Origin: Nocardia alni | GTDB taxonomy: Bacteria > Actinomycetota > Actinomycetes > Mycobacteriales > Mycobacteriaceae | Reading direction: 5' to 3' | DNA length: 64,000 nucleotides | Assembly (NCBI RefSeq): GCF_019038435.1 | Contig: NZ_JAGPOX010000012.1 | Span: forward strand, 37,040-101,039 | Part shown: in pieces, positions 8,995 to 17,032 of the stretch | Numbering within the stretch: position 1 is the stretch's first letter | How the letters are laid out: the number at the start of each line of letters is the position of its first letter | Translations under genes and position numbers: made by a program | Notes under the pieces: model-generated | Databases searched by the model: none | Told to the model about the DNA's origin: nothing | The model's input: the letters and a program-made list of their open reading frames with translations, nothing else

Positions 8995-9741
8995 TCACTT
9001 CGTGTAAGTGAAAGCGGGCCAAGGTGATACGTCCGGCCAGAGGTAGCGGTAGCCGTGCTGGTGCAAGTACCGCGATGTCAGCTCGTGGTGGATATAGGTA
9101 TAGAGACGTAGACGCTGAACTGAACATGTCGCGCCGGCCGGGAGCCGGTCGTTGTAGGCGTCCAGGACGTCCGACACGACGACGGGGTCGGGGCGGCCGT
9201 GGGTCATGGCACTGCTGACGATCAATTTGCCCAAGTCGTATCCGAATGGCGCGAGGGTGAGATCGTCGAAATCGATCACGGCCAGACCGCTGTCGGTCAT
9301 GAAGTTGCGGATGTTGCAGTCCTTGTAGAACGCCACCGGCCCGGACGTCGCCGCAGCAGGAAATCGTGCCAGCAGGTTTCGACGTGGTGAGATGAAATCG
9401 CTGATCGTCAGCTCGCCGCATCGGAACGGACGGTCGAGTCGGGCTCGGTACAGATGCCTGTCCCAGGCAGCGGCGTGCAGGTCCCCCATGGCCGAAGCGA
9501 TGGTAACCAGGTCGTCCGGCCCTGGATGATGGCTGCCGAGATCCTCGAACGTTAGCTCCGATTCCGTTGCCGCCAGAAGCGCGGGAACCTGCACCGCGCC
9601 GAGTGCCGAGATCCAGCGGTAGTGAGCGGCAGCAGCAGCGGCACGTTCGGGGTCAGCGTAGATTTTCCTGAATACTGTTTTACCGCAGCAAGTTTGCCGA
9701 CACGTGCCGTGTGAATATTTGCAGTCCTGTGTGTTTCGCAT
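8995..9741 (-). CDS. APH-like phosphotransferase with modified catalytic loop
   Basis: A 248-aa kinase-fold protein. The catalytic loop reads FYKDCNIRNFM: the usual His before Asp is Lys, while the Asp and the Asn are kept. VIDFDDL supplies the metal-binding Asp. The N terminus is short and Cys-rich (four Cys within the first 20 residues, unusual for the family) before VFRKIYADPE, which carries the presumed ATP lysine. It starts two bases after the methyltransferase stop. It is likely a small-molecule kinase of the same pathway; the substrate is unknown. A 111-bp gap separates it from the phosphatase downstream. Confidence 0.72.
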   Translation of the reverse strand: MRNTQDCKYSHGTCRQTCCGKTVFRKIYADPERAAAAAAHYRWISALGAVQVPALLAATESELTFEDLGSHHPGPDDLVTIASAMGDLHAAAWDRHLYRARLDRPFRCGELTISDFISPRRNLLARFPAAATSGPVAFYKDCNIRNFMTDSGLAVIDFDDLTLAPFGYDLGKLIVSSAMTHGRPDPVVVSDVLDAYNDRLPAGATCSVQRLRLYTYIHHELTSRYLHQHGYRYLWPDVSPWPAFTYTK

Positions 9742-9743
9742 TT

Positions 9744-10559
9744 CTAGTTCGCCTCCGCGACAATGTAACTAACAGTCGAGGTAGTGAGCACAGGGGTGTT
9801 CGGCAGGCGGCGCCGCAGTTCGTCGGTGATCCGGTTGTAGCTTCGAAGGTGTTCGGCGACTGAATATTTGGGGGATGTCGCGAGATAGGTCGAGACGGCT
9901 TCAAGGTCATCGAATCGGAACTCGTGACGCTGTTCGACGACCTCGATTACCGTCATGCTGGTGGCGACGATGGTAGGTGCGTTTGCGGCGTGGAAGGTTT
10001 GATACAGGCTGGGACGTGTGGTTGCGTCGGGATCCAGGTCGGCCGCCGCGACCAGCTCGTCGAGTTCGGCGTAGCTGTCGGCCGATTTGGTCACCAGCAC
10101 CGCGCGTCCTGCCGGTGCTAGGCAACGGGCGATCTCTGCCACGGCCGCCTCTGGGCGTGTGGAGTGATAGAGGCAGAACGCCGCGACGGCCAGATCGATA
10201 GATCCCGATGGCATCGGCAGCGTATGGAAGTCGGCGCAGATCGGCGTCACCGCGTGTCCGGCGGCGCGGCACCGCTCGACAGCGACATCTAGAAGCGCGG
10301 GTGACTGGTCCAGAGCCAGCAGCTTGGTTGGTCGCAGACCTGTAGCCAAGCGCAGTGTGGTGCTGCCGCGTCCGCAGCCGATATCGCAGACCGTCTGCAG
10401 GTGGGACGTGTGTTGTGCTGCGAGTTCGGTGATGGTGGCCGCAGCGTCGGCGCCGCGGGTTTTGGCGGCGTGCAGGCTCCGGGTTCGCCTGACGAGGCGT
10501 GCGGGCGAGTTGTAGAGGTTGGCGATCAGGTGGGGGTCTGTGAAGGGAGTCGCGGGCAT
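9744..10559 (-). CDS. Class I SAM-dependent methyltransferase
   Basis: A 271-aa protein with SAM motif I VCDIGCGRGSTTLRLA, motif II acidic end LLALDQSP and motif IV/post-I AVAAFCLYHS, typical of the UbiE/methyltransf_11 group acting on small molecules. A GGGAGGCG site precedes the ATG at 10559. It lies 27 bp after the P-loop kinase gene and two bases before the next phosphotransferase. It most likely O- or N-methylates the cluster product. Confidence 0.82.
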   Translation of the reverse strand: MPATPFTDPHLIANLYNSPARLVRRTRSLHAAKTRGADAAATITELAAQHTSHLQTVCDIGCGRGSTTLRLATGLRPTKLLALDQSPALLDVAVERCRAAGHAVTPICADFHTLPMPSGSIDLAVAAFCLYHSTRPEAAVAEIARCLAPAGRAVLVTKSADSYAELDELVAAADLDPDATTRPSLYQTFHAANAPTIVATSMTVIEVVEQRHEFRFDDLEAVSTYLATSPKYSVAEHLRSYNRITDELRRRLPNTPVLTTSTVSYIVAEAN

Positions 10560-10586
10560 GGACGGGTCGCCTCCCAGGCGCGAGTG

Positions 10587-11159
10587 TCAGCGGTGCGTGG
10601 AGTGCTCCGCGTGCAGGGTTTTGAGGAATCGGTTGGTCTGGCGGCGGCTGGACAGCGTGATCAGCTGCACATGGGCACCGTGCTCGGCGATCAACTGCTG
10701 GACCTTGGGACGCATGGACTTGCGGTATCCCCAGATGTATTTCACGAAATTCCAGGTGATGCGGTCGTAGACGCCGTTGGTGTGCTGGCCGCCCTGGTAG
10801 CGCAGACGTCGTTGCAGGATCCCGGCCAAGCAAGTGATCCCCGGGAGATCCAGGAAAATCACCGTGTCGGCGGCCTCCAGCCGGATCGGCAGGGTGCCCG
10901 CGTAGTTGCCTTCCAGCAGCCACCGCTGTGGGGCGACGAGCTGGCGTTGCAGCGCGGCGAATTCGTCCTGCGGCAACGGATTCCACTGTTGGTCGTAGTA
11001 CACCGCATCGAGATGGGTCAGGGGAAGGTCGAGCAGCGCGGCCAGTTGATTTGCTACGACGGTCTTGCCCGAGCCGCCGCAACCGAGGATGGCGATCCTG
11101 TCCATGGCCCGAGAGGCTACTGGCCGCGCCCCGGGCGGCGGTGGAGGCGTCGCGGTCAT
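10587..11159 (-). CDS. P-loop kinase, topology-modulation/adenylate-kinase-like
   Basis: A 190-aa NTPase. Walker A is GCGGSGKT near residue 25. LDAVYY and the strand WLLEGNYAGTLPIRL match the FlaR/topology-modulation group of small nucleoside-kinase-like proteins, followed by a Walker B-like VIFLDLP and an Arg-rich lid segment. Two starts are possible: ATG 11159, overlapping the glycosyltransferase stop as ATGA, or ATG 11105 directly before RIAILGCGG. In this operon it may phosphorylate a nucleoside or sugar; the group is poorly characterised. Confidence 0.75.
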   Translation of the reverse strand: MTATPPPPPGARPVASRAMDRIAILGCGGSGKTVVANQLAALLDLPLTHLDAVYYDQQWNPLPQDEFAALQRQLVAPQRWLLEGNYAGTLPIRLEAADTVIFLDLPGITCLAGILQRRLRYQGGQHTNGVYDRITWNFVKYIWGYRKSMRPKVQQLIAEHGAHVQLITLSSRRQTNRFLKTLHAEHSTHR

Positions 11160-12193
11160 GACACCAGTCCGGCGGTGTGTCGCGGCGCGAGCAATGTGTC
11201 CAGGATGTCGAGCTGTCTGGACAGCCGAAAGATCTCCAGTCTGTGCAGACAGTCGGCAAGCAATTCGATGTGCCGATCCGTACCGACCATGGCACACAGC
11301 CCCGTGATCAGGCGTGAGGCATGTGCTCCGTCTGTGATGTGCAGCTGGGCCGGGGCAAATACCTCCGCAGCGTGAATGGGTGCGGGTGTGAGGGGCAGGC
11401 ACCCGGCCGTGACGGCCTCGATGATGCGTTGGGTCATCTGGCCGGCGATCGCGTACCTCTGTGGCAGCAGCAGCATGGTGGTCACGGCTCGGCCATAGAT
11501 GTGCGGAACCTCGGTGAACGGCATTCGACCGGCGAATCGCACTCGTGGCCACCGCATGGTGCGTGTCCACTTGCCCGCGACCAAGTGGCGGTGCTGGGCG
11601 GCGGCCGGGGCGAAGAAGTGATCGAACATATCGTCGCGGTCGTATTGGTTTCCCACGTAGGCCAAATCAAGATCCCGGGTCTGCCCAGCCAAGCTGGCAG
11701 GGTCGGCGGTATCCAGTGCCATGTCGTCGATGGGGAATAGCAGCGAGATCGCCTCGCTGCTAGGGTGCAGCGCCGCCTCACAGGTCACGACGTGGCCCAG
11801 TGTTCGTACCGGATCGTGCGGAGCCTGGCGAAGATCCTTGTCCCAGATAATCGTGCGGACTCCGTGAAGGGTGTAGTGGTCGAGCAGGTCCTGCTGGCGG
11901 TGCAGATCGCAGGTGTGGCCTTCTGCGCCGCACGGGGTGGTGTTGCGGGCGGGGATCGGCCAGCGCCATTCCAGGAACAGGGCGTCGATCTCGGGGAACC
12001 CGTCGTCCCATCGGTAGGTACTGGTCAGGTTGTGTCCGGCCTCGAGGAGATCGCGGTCGGCTTGCAGGAAGACCACGTCGTGGCCACGAGCGCGCAGCCC
12101 GTCGATCAGCGTGCGACGGTGGGAGCGGCCACCGTCAGGGGTGTCCAGAACACCGGGCCCCAGGAAGCCCCAGAAGCTGTAGCCGATCAGCAT
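11156..12193 (-). CDS. Glycosyltransferase-like protein (CgeB-type GT-B)
   Basis: A 345-aa protein starting MLIGYSFWGFLG. The N-terminal half has the pattern of a GT-B sugar transferase (GLRARGHDVVFLQAD, then DALFLEWRWP). The C-terminal half contains LDLAYVGNQYDRDD and RIIEAVTAGCLPLTPAP, the usual nucleotide-sugar-binding region with E and G in EAVTAGC. This resembles CgeB/spore-maturation-type transferases. It overlaps the carbamoyltransferase stop by seven bases and the kinase start by four. It would attach a sugar, perhaps the uronate made by the dehydrogenase, to the acceptor; donor and acceptor are inferred. Confidence 0.7.
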   Translation of the reverse strand: MLIGYSFWGFLGPGVLDTPDGGRSHRRTLIDGLRARGHDVVFLQADRDLLEAGHNLTSTYRWDDGFPEIDALFLEWRWPIPARNTTPCGAEGHTCDLHRQQDLLDHYTLHGVRTIIWDKDLRQAPHDPVRTLGHVVTCEAALHPSSEAISLLFPIDDMALDTADPASLAGQTRDLDLAYVGNQYDRDDMFDHFFAPAAAQHRHLVAGKWTRTMRWPRVRFAGRMPFTEVPHIYGRAVTTMLLLPQRYAIAGQMTQRIIEAVTAGCLPLTPAPIHAAEVFAPAQLHITDGAHASRLITGLCAMVGTDRHIELLADCLHRLEIFRLSRQLDILDTLLAPRHTAGLVS

Positions 12194-13899
12194 TTCGTTA
12201 CCCACCAGCCTTCCATCATCAACGCATCCAGACCTGACTCGATCAGGCAATCCAAAGCCATGTCCGGCGTCCCGCAGATCGGTTTGCCCTTGACATTCAG
12301 CGAGGTGTTGATCAGCACAGGCACCCCGGTCAACCTGGCGAACTCGCTCAATACCGCAGCCAGGAAAGGATTCTGGTCCGCGGTGACGGTCTGCACTCGG
12401 GCAGTGTCGTTGGCGTGGACGACCGCTCCGATCGCGGTGCGTGCCAGCGCGGTGACGCCGGATGCAAACGACATGAACGGTGCCGGCTGACCGAGCGTGA
12501 AATACTCCGCCGCCGACGAGGCCAGTACAACCGGAGCGAAGGGACGAAACGGCTCCCGGAACTTCACCGCCGAGTTCAGCCGGTCGACGACATCGGGACG
12601 CAGCGGGGAGGCAAGGATCGAACGGTTACCCAGGGCCCGCGGACCAGCCTCCACCCGCCCCTGGAACAGTCCCACGATGCGGCCTTCGGCGAGCTGGCGG
12701 GCCAGGAATCGGGCCGGCTGGTCCGGCCTGATCGCGGTCGTCCCCTCACCCGGGCGGGGCGGCAACGGCAGATCCGGATAGAACGGTCCCAGATAGCAAC
12801 GGTTCATCACGTCAGCCGGAAACGCGCCGGTCTCGGCGAGGAAGACATCCAGGGCGGCGCCGATGGCGGTCCCGGAGTCACCGGGTGCCGGGGGTACATG
12901 GACCTCGTCGAACAGACCGGTTTCGGCGATCTTCGCGACCGCGACGCAGTTTGCTGCGACACCACCGCCGACACACAGCAGCCGTGACCCGCTCAGTGCG
13001 CGAGCTCGCACAGCGAGATGAATCATGACCTGCTCGGTGCGCTGCTGCAGGGCGGCGGCGAGGTCGCGGTGCACCTGCTCTACAGCGGCATCCTTGTCCC
13101 GTGGTGGGCAGGTGGCGCGCATGAACGCTTCGCTGAGGCGGGTGTAGCGACTCGAAAGCACCCGCAACGGGAATATCGCCGGATCTACCGCGAAGCCCTC
13201 GTCGGTGAGCGGCACGGCGCGCTCGAACAGCTGGGCGAACCGCCCGGGATCTCCGAGCGCGGCCAAGGCCATGACCGTGCCCTCCTCATCACCTCGCCGC
13301 CAGCCGAGATGATCGGTCACTGCGCCGTACACCAATCCCAGCGACGCCGGATCGGCAATGGAGTCCAGGATCCGGTACCGGGCCGGTTCGCGGACGGCGT
13401 GACCGATCGTGGTGGACTGGGACTCGCCCAGGCTGTCGACGATGAGCACCGCTGCGTCATCGTAATCGGACGAGGCGAACGCATACAGCCCGTGAGCGCG
13501 ATGATGCAAGACCGGCTGCACCGCCGCGTTCGGAAACCGTCCGGCGATCCGCCGAACCCGCGACCGGGTACGTGCCGCGACCCGCACGAAACTACCCGCC
13601 CGCGGCAGCGCCCGAGCCAAGGTTTCGGTGTGACAGAGGTGGCGCGGAAGTTGTTTCAACGCAGCAAGATACGAGCGAAATTGAAAGTTGTAGGCCACCG
13701 AGTCGATATCGTTCGGAGACAGATTATGTTCGTGCAGAAGCCAATCCACGCCGCGAGCAGGGTAGGCGCCGGTGTGTTTCACCCCTGCGAGACGTTCCTC
13801 TTCAACGAACCCGGCCAGCGTGCCGTCCAGCAGCAGCGCAGCCGCGGAATCGTGAGTGTCCGAACACAAGCCAAGGACAGGCCCTGTTACCGCGTTCAT
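12187..13899 (-). CDS. O-carbamoyltransferase (NodU/TobZ family)
   Basis: A 570-aa two-domain carbamoyltransferase. The N-terminal Kae1-like domain has LGLCSDTHDSAAALL, EEERLAG and the metal-binding HHRAH, then VGGGVAANCVA. The C-terminal YrdC-like domain includes EAGPRALGNRSILASP and INTSLNVKGKPI. The family makes carbamoyl-adenylate from carbamoyl phosphate and ATP and transfers the carbamoyl group to a hydroxyl, as in tobramycin and nodulation factors. The start at 13899 overlaps the upstream gene as ATGA; a longer open frame to 14190 is shadow sequence. The acceptor hydroxyl could be on the sugar or on a 5-hydroxymethyl group made by the upstream enzyme. Confidence 0.92.
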   Translation of the reverse strand: MNAVTGPVLGLCSDTHDSAAALLLDGTLAGFVEEERLAGVKHTGAYPARGVDWLLHEHNLSPNDIDSVAYNFQFRSYLAALKQLPRHLCHTETLARALPRAGSFVRVAARTRSRVRRIAGRFPNAAVQPVLHHRAHGLYAFASSDYDDAAVLIVDSLGESQSTTIGHAVREPARYRILDSIADPASLGLVYGAVTDHLGWRRGDEEGTVMALAALGDPGRFAQLFERAVPLTDEGFAVDPAIFPLRVLSSRYTRLSEAFMRATCPPRDKDAAVEQVHRDLAAALQQRTEQVMIHLAVRARALSGSRLLCVGGGVAANCVAVAKIAETGLFDEVHVPPAPGDSGTAIGAALDVFLAETGAFPADVMNRCYLGPFYPDLPLPPRPGEGTTAIRPDQPARFLARQLAEGRIVGLFQGRVEAGPRALGNRSILASPLRPDVVDRLNSAVKFREPFRPFAPVVLASSAAEYFTLGQPAPFMSFASGVTALARTAIGAVVHANDTARVQTVTADQNPFLAAVLSEFARLTGVPVLINTSLNVKGKPICGTPDMALDCLIESGLDALMMEGWWVTKC

Positions 13900-14861
13900 C
13901 CGATCGCTCCTACCGTGTCTCCGGTCGGCTCGACCTGGGTAGCGAGATGGTCCAGCCAGCGTTCGAGTGCACGCCCCAGCTCGCTTGGCACCTGCGTCGC
14001 CTGCTCGCGTGCGCGGCTGCGTTCGCCGGCGCTCCACTGCGAATAGCTCGCCATCACCGCAGCGAACGTCGTCCATATTGGGCACTCGATGGCCGGATCC
14101 CGTCCCGCGACAGTAGCCGCCAGCACCGTGTCGAATTGAGCCCAGTCCACCGAGATCGGCGACATCAACTCCGAAGCCTCTGGTGTGCAAGGAATTTCAC
14201 CCGCACCGGCGAGATGTTTGTCGTAGAGGTGCAGCGAATCCACGACGTGGTGGTACTCGCCTAGTTCGACATCGAGCCAGCCCGCCAGCAGCTCCTGCAG
14301 AATGGTCGCCGCGAAAATGTCGTAGCCGAATCCGAGCCACAGATCCTGACTGCGCATCGTAGTGTGCATATGCAGTCGATCGTCTCGGACGAAGAACCGA
14401 TAATTCAGCGTGCACGGCACATCCCGGTGCCCGCGGGTGTCTTGCTCAGGGTCGAACAGCTGTATCACCGCCTGACGCGAATCCCGGTCCCGAGACAACA
14501 AGTCACGGACCCGATCGAGCTGGTCGATGCGCCCGTGCCAGCGCCGCATCCGCGGTCCGTACGCCCCCTGCAGGCGACCATCATCGGTGTACCGGGTCAG
14601 ATTCCGGTTGTAGCGAAAGATCCACGGATCATCCGAGCCCGACAGAATCCACAAGGTCTCCGCGACCGCGAAGGCCGGATTCAGCAACCGGCCAGGCGGC
14701 AGATCCACCAGCCGGCGACGCGGGTCACGCAAATGCAGGTGCGCCCCAAGCACTTCCCGGGTAGGCATACCGCGAGGGCTCACGGCAACCCCGCACTGGA
14801 GTAGTTGCTGGCATGCGCCGGCGAACAGTTCATTTGCCGAATCGGCAGCGACGGTAATCAT
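13896..14861 (-). CDS. Thymidylate-synthase-fold (d)CMP hydroxymethylase-like enzyme
   Basis: A 321-aa thymidylate synthase homologue. The catalytic Cys lies in RDVPCTLNYRF, the phosphate-binding Arg and loop in TMRSQDLWLG, and DSLHLYDKH matches the conserved His-x-Tyr. At the position equivalent to E. coli Asn177, the base-selecting residue, the sequence has Asp (GFGYDIF instead of GLPFNI). In phage T4 deoxycytidylate hydroxymethylase that Asp selects cytosine over uracil, and MilA of mildiomycin synthesis is a CMP hydroxymethylase of the same fold. I infer a 5-hydroxymethyl- or methyl-cytidylate synthase. AAGGAG precedes ATG 14861, which overlaps the epimerase by 32 bases. Confidence 0.82.
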   Translation of the reverse strand: MITVAADSANELFAGACQQLLQCGVAVSPRGMPTREVLGAHLHLRDPRRRLVDLPPGRLLNPAFAVAETLWILSGSDDPWIFRYNRNLTRYTDDGRLQGAYGPRMRRWHGRIDQLDRVRDLLSRDRDSRQAVIQLFDPEQDTRGHRDVPCTLNYRFFVRDDRLHMHTTMRSQDLWLGFGYDIFAATILQELLAGWLDVELGEYHHVVDSLHLYDKHLAGAGEIPCTPEASELMSPISVDWAQFDTVLAATVAGRDPAIECPIWTTFAAVMASYSQWSAGERSRAREQATQVPSELGRALERWLDHLATQVEPTGDTVGAIG

Positions 14862-15870
14862 CGAATCTCCTTGATTCGCTTGGCAGCAGAGATATCCGCA
14901 CATCCGGCGGCAGGTCTTGCAGCCATCGGGCCTGCCGTCTCATCCCCTCTTCGAGACCAACCGCGGGCTGATAACCCAGCAGCTGCCGGGCGCGCTGCAA
15001 GTCGGCGCAGGTGGTGGTCACATCACCTGCCTGCTCCGGCATCGGGTACACCGTCGTCGAGCGGCCCGTGACGGACTCGGCGGTATCGAGCACTTCACGC
15101 ATCGATGTACTGGCGCCGCCACCGATATTGATGACCTCGGCCTGGGCATGGATCCACGCGGCCGCGAGAGTCCCGGCGACCACATCGTCGATATAGGTGA
15201 ACTCCCGGCGCTGGGTGCCGTCCCCAAACAGCGGTACCGCGACATCGAACAATGCGCTTACCAATGCTTGGTTGATGCCCATTCCAGCCCGCTGGCGCGG
15301 CCCGAACACCGTGAAGTACCGCAGCGCAACCACACTCAGCCGCGTATCCCGGCGCCGGGCGTGTGCCAGCGCAAGCTGCTCACCAGCCAACTTGCTGACC
15401 CCGTACGGCGAGCAGGGAGCGGCGTGGTCGAATTCTGCACTCGGGCTGCTGGCCTCGCCGTACACACTCGAGGAGGACGCCAGCACCAACCTACGTACTC
15501 CGGCCTGCTCACAGGCGAGCACAATCCGCTGGGTAGCACTGATATTGGTGCGGACGTACTCGTCGAACCGTGCGCCCCACGAGTCACGTACGCCGGGCAC
15601 GGCAGCAAGGTGGAATACCACATCAGCTCCGGTCAGCATCGAGGAAATGTCCATCTCGGCGAGATCGCCGCAGTGCATCCGCAGCCGCTCGTACCCCATT
15701 GCGCCGCCCAAATTCGCAACGGCGACAATGCTTTCTGATCCCCGTCGATCGACAGCCACGACCTCGTAGCCGTGCACCAGCAGGGCATCGACAAGGTGGG
15801 AACCGATGAACCCCGCAGCGCCGGTCACAACTACGCGTGAGGATGGTGGTGAGCCCGAAATCGTCACCAT
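14830..15870 (-). CDS. NAD-dependent nucleotide-sugar epimerase/dehydratase
   Basis: A 346-aa extended short-chain dehydrogenase. The NAD-binding motif is VVTGAAGFIGSHL near residue 14, with a Ser in LASSSSVYGE and the catalytic YGVSK about 25 residues later. The family catalyses C4 epimerisation, 4,6-dehydration or decarboxylation of UDP/GDP/dTDP-sugars. It is the first gene of the ten-gene operon, with GGAGAG eight bases before ATG 15870. Together with the dehydrogenase at the other end of the operon it suggests a uronate-derived sugar, such as a galacturonate or pentose; the exact reaction is not determined. Confidence 0.9.
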   Translation of the reverse strand: MVTISGSPPSSRVVVTGAAGFIGSHLVDALLVHGYEVVAVDRRGSESIVAVANLGGAMGYERLRMHCGDLAEMDISSMLTGADVVFHLAAVPGVRDSWGARFDEYVRTNISATQRIVLACEQAGVRRLVLASSSSVYGEASSPSAEFDHAAPCSPYGVSKLAGEQLALAHARRRDTRLSVVALRYFTVFGPRQRAGMGINQALVSALFDVAVPLFGDGTQRREFTYIDDVVAGTLAAAWIHAQAEVINIGGGASTSMREVLDTAESVTGRSTTVYPMPEQAGDVTTTCADLQRARQLLGYQPAVGLEEGMRRQARWLQDLPPDVRISLLPSESRRFDDYRRCRFGK

Positions 15871-16190
15871 CGCAGCGTCTCTCCGACTTCCTGCGTGACG
15901 CTGACAGCGTGGCGCTCAACTACAGCGGGTTGTAACTCGACAACGACGGCCCCGCCATACGAGCAGATGCGAGCACGTCTTTCGGCTCTCATGGACTCTT
16001 TCTTTCTCTTGGGAGCAAACAGATTTCGAGGTTCATATCCGACGACGGGACGAACGATCCTTGACCTCGTGGACCACGCGCCGCTGGGCGGTCCGTCTGG
16101 AGTTGTTGCTCATCCCTCCATGCTTGGGGTAGATGACACACCGTCCCTTGGGCATCAGCGCACCCGCAGGCGGGCCATCGCGAAATATCG

Positions 16191-16535
16191 TTACGTCGCC
16201 CAGGCGTCCCGTTCCGGCCATGCCGGCGAGCAGCGTGGGTTGCCGTTGTCCCAGACCTCCACGATCAACATCCGCCACGATGTCCAGCGCAGTGCCAGCT
16301 GTCCTACCAGGGCACGGCGATCATCAGGACGGGTGTCGTTCCAGCGCAGCAGATTGCCCGCCAGCCGGGCAGAGGTCTCGCTCGCGGCGTCGATGGCCCA
16401 CGGCTGCAATGCCCACTTCTGGGCCACCTCGCTCGAGAACGCTCCCACAGAGCGCGCGACATCATGACGGTCCAGCCACAGCATCGCGTCCGCAGTCGGT
16501 CTGCCGATCATGGTGTGGCCCGGATGCATCAGCAT
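16191..16535 (-). CDS. ATPase-fold (HATPase_c-like) short protein, possible frameshift
   Basis: A 114-aa protein with the feel of anti-sigma/histidine-kinase-type ATPase domains: a conserved helix around residues 50-62, LALRWTSW, then the Asp-containing strand LIVEVWDNGNP. The domain usually continues for another 30-50 residues with Gly-rich and C-terminal strand motifs. Directly past this point a different frame (16033-16278) reads GRLGDVTIFRDGPPAGA and KGRCVIYPKHGG with good codon bias, so a one-base shift near 16255 may have truncated the gene. ATG 16535 has GGAGGG upstream and overlaps the previous gene by seven bases. Confidence 0.5.
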   Translation of the reverse strand: MLMHPGHTMIGRPTADAMLWLDRHDVARSVGAFSSEVAQKWALQPWAIDAASETSARLAGNLLRWNDTRPDDRRALVGQLALRWTSWRMLIVEVWDNGNPRCSPAWPERDAWAT

Positions 16536-17032
16536 CGAAAAGCCCTCCTGCTCAGTCCGCCGCCGCACGCATCGACCGCGGCCAGAACAACCGCGCCGGA
16601 AGGGCGATAGTCGTCCGCAGGTGCTTGCGACCAGCACCGGAACCCGCCGCTGCGGCGCCCGGGGGACGGCAGCGCGATCTCCGTGCCAGGCCGCGCCACC
16701 GCGATCTGAGCCCGGAACAGGCGCGCGAACGTTGTGATGTCGTCCGGGATGTCCGGCTTACAGAGGAACGTCCAGCGCGAAGACCGAGGATGCGAGATGA
16801 TCGGCCCCAAGCGAATGCCCTGCCGCTGCATATGCAGCCGGACCCGTGCGGCGAGTTCCGCGGGCATCGTGATCGCGCCGATCGTGTCGCCAGCGACGGC
16901 GACAATGGCCCGCAACTCCGGGCGTATCCGGGCATCGAGCCGACAGGTTCGCCGATAGAACCGGCAGCGAGACGCGAGTGTGTCGGCGGGCAGCATCGGC
17001 AGAACCGTCGTGAGCTCGGCTGCCGCGGTCAT
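16529..17032 (-). CDS. Conserved hypothetical protein
   Basis: A 167-aa protein, start overlapping the upstream gene as ATGA. Recognisable stretches are RLGPIISHPRSSRWTFLCKP and RCWSQAPADDYRPSG, a pattern that I associate with small actinobacterial proteins of unknown function encoded beside XRE regulators. It has a Cys-rich N-terminal part (RCRFYRRTCRLDAR) and no membrane segment. It is probably part of a five-gene operon with its neighbours; function unknown. Confidence 0.65.
   Translation of the reverse strand: MTAAAELTTVLPMLPADTLASRCRFYRRTCRLDARIRPELRAIVAVAGDTIGAITMPAELAARVRLHMQRQGIRLGPIISHPRSSRWTFLCKPDIPDDITTFARLFRAQIAVARPGTEIALPSPGRRSGGFRCWSQAPADDYRPSGAVVLAAVDACGGGLSRRAFRC

Noticed and set aside
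9907..11295. A 462-codon minus-strand frame over the methyltransferase and kinase genes
   Set aside because: Its composition is Arg/Pro-rich with no motif. The two real genes in other frames have SAM and P-loop motifs and ribosome sites.
10401..11375. Plus-strand frame of 324 codons in the nucleoside-like operon
   Set aside because: Antisense shadow of the kinase and methyltransferase genes; no ribosome site and no recognisable domain.
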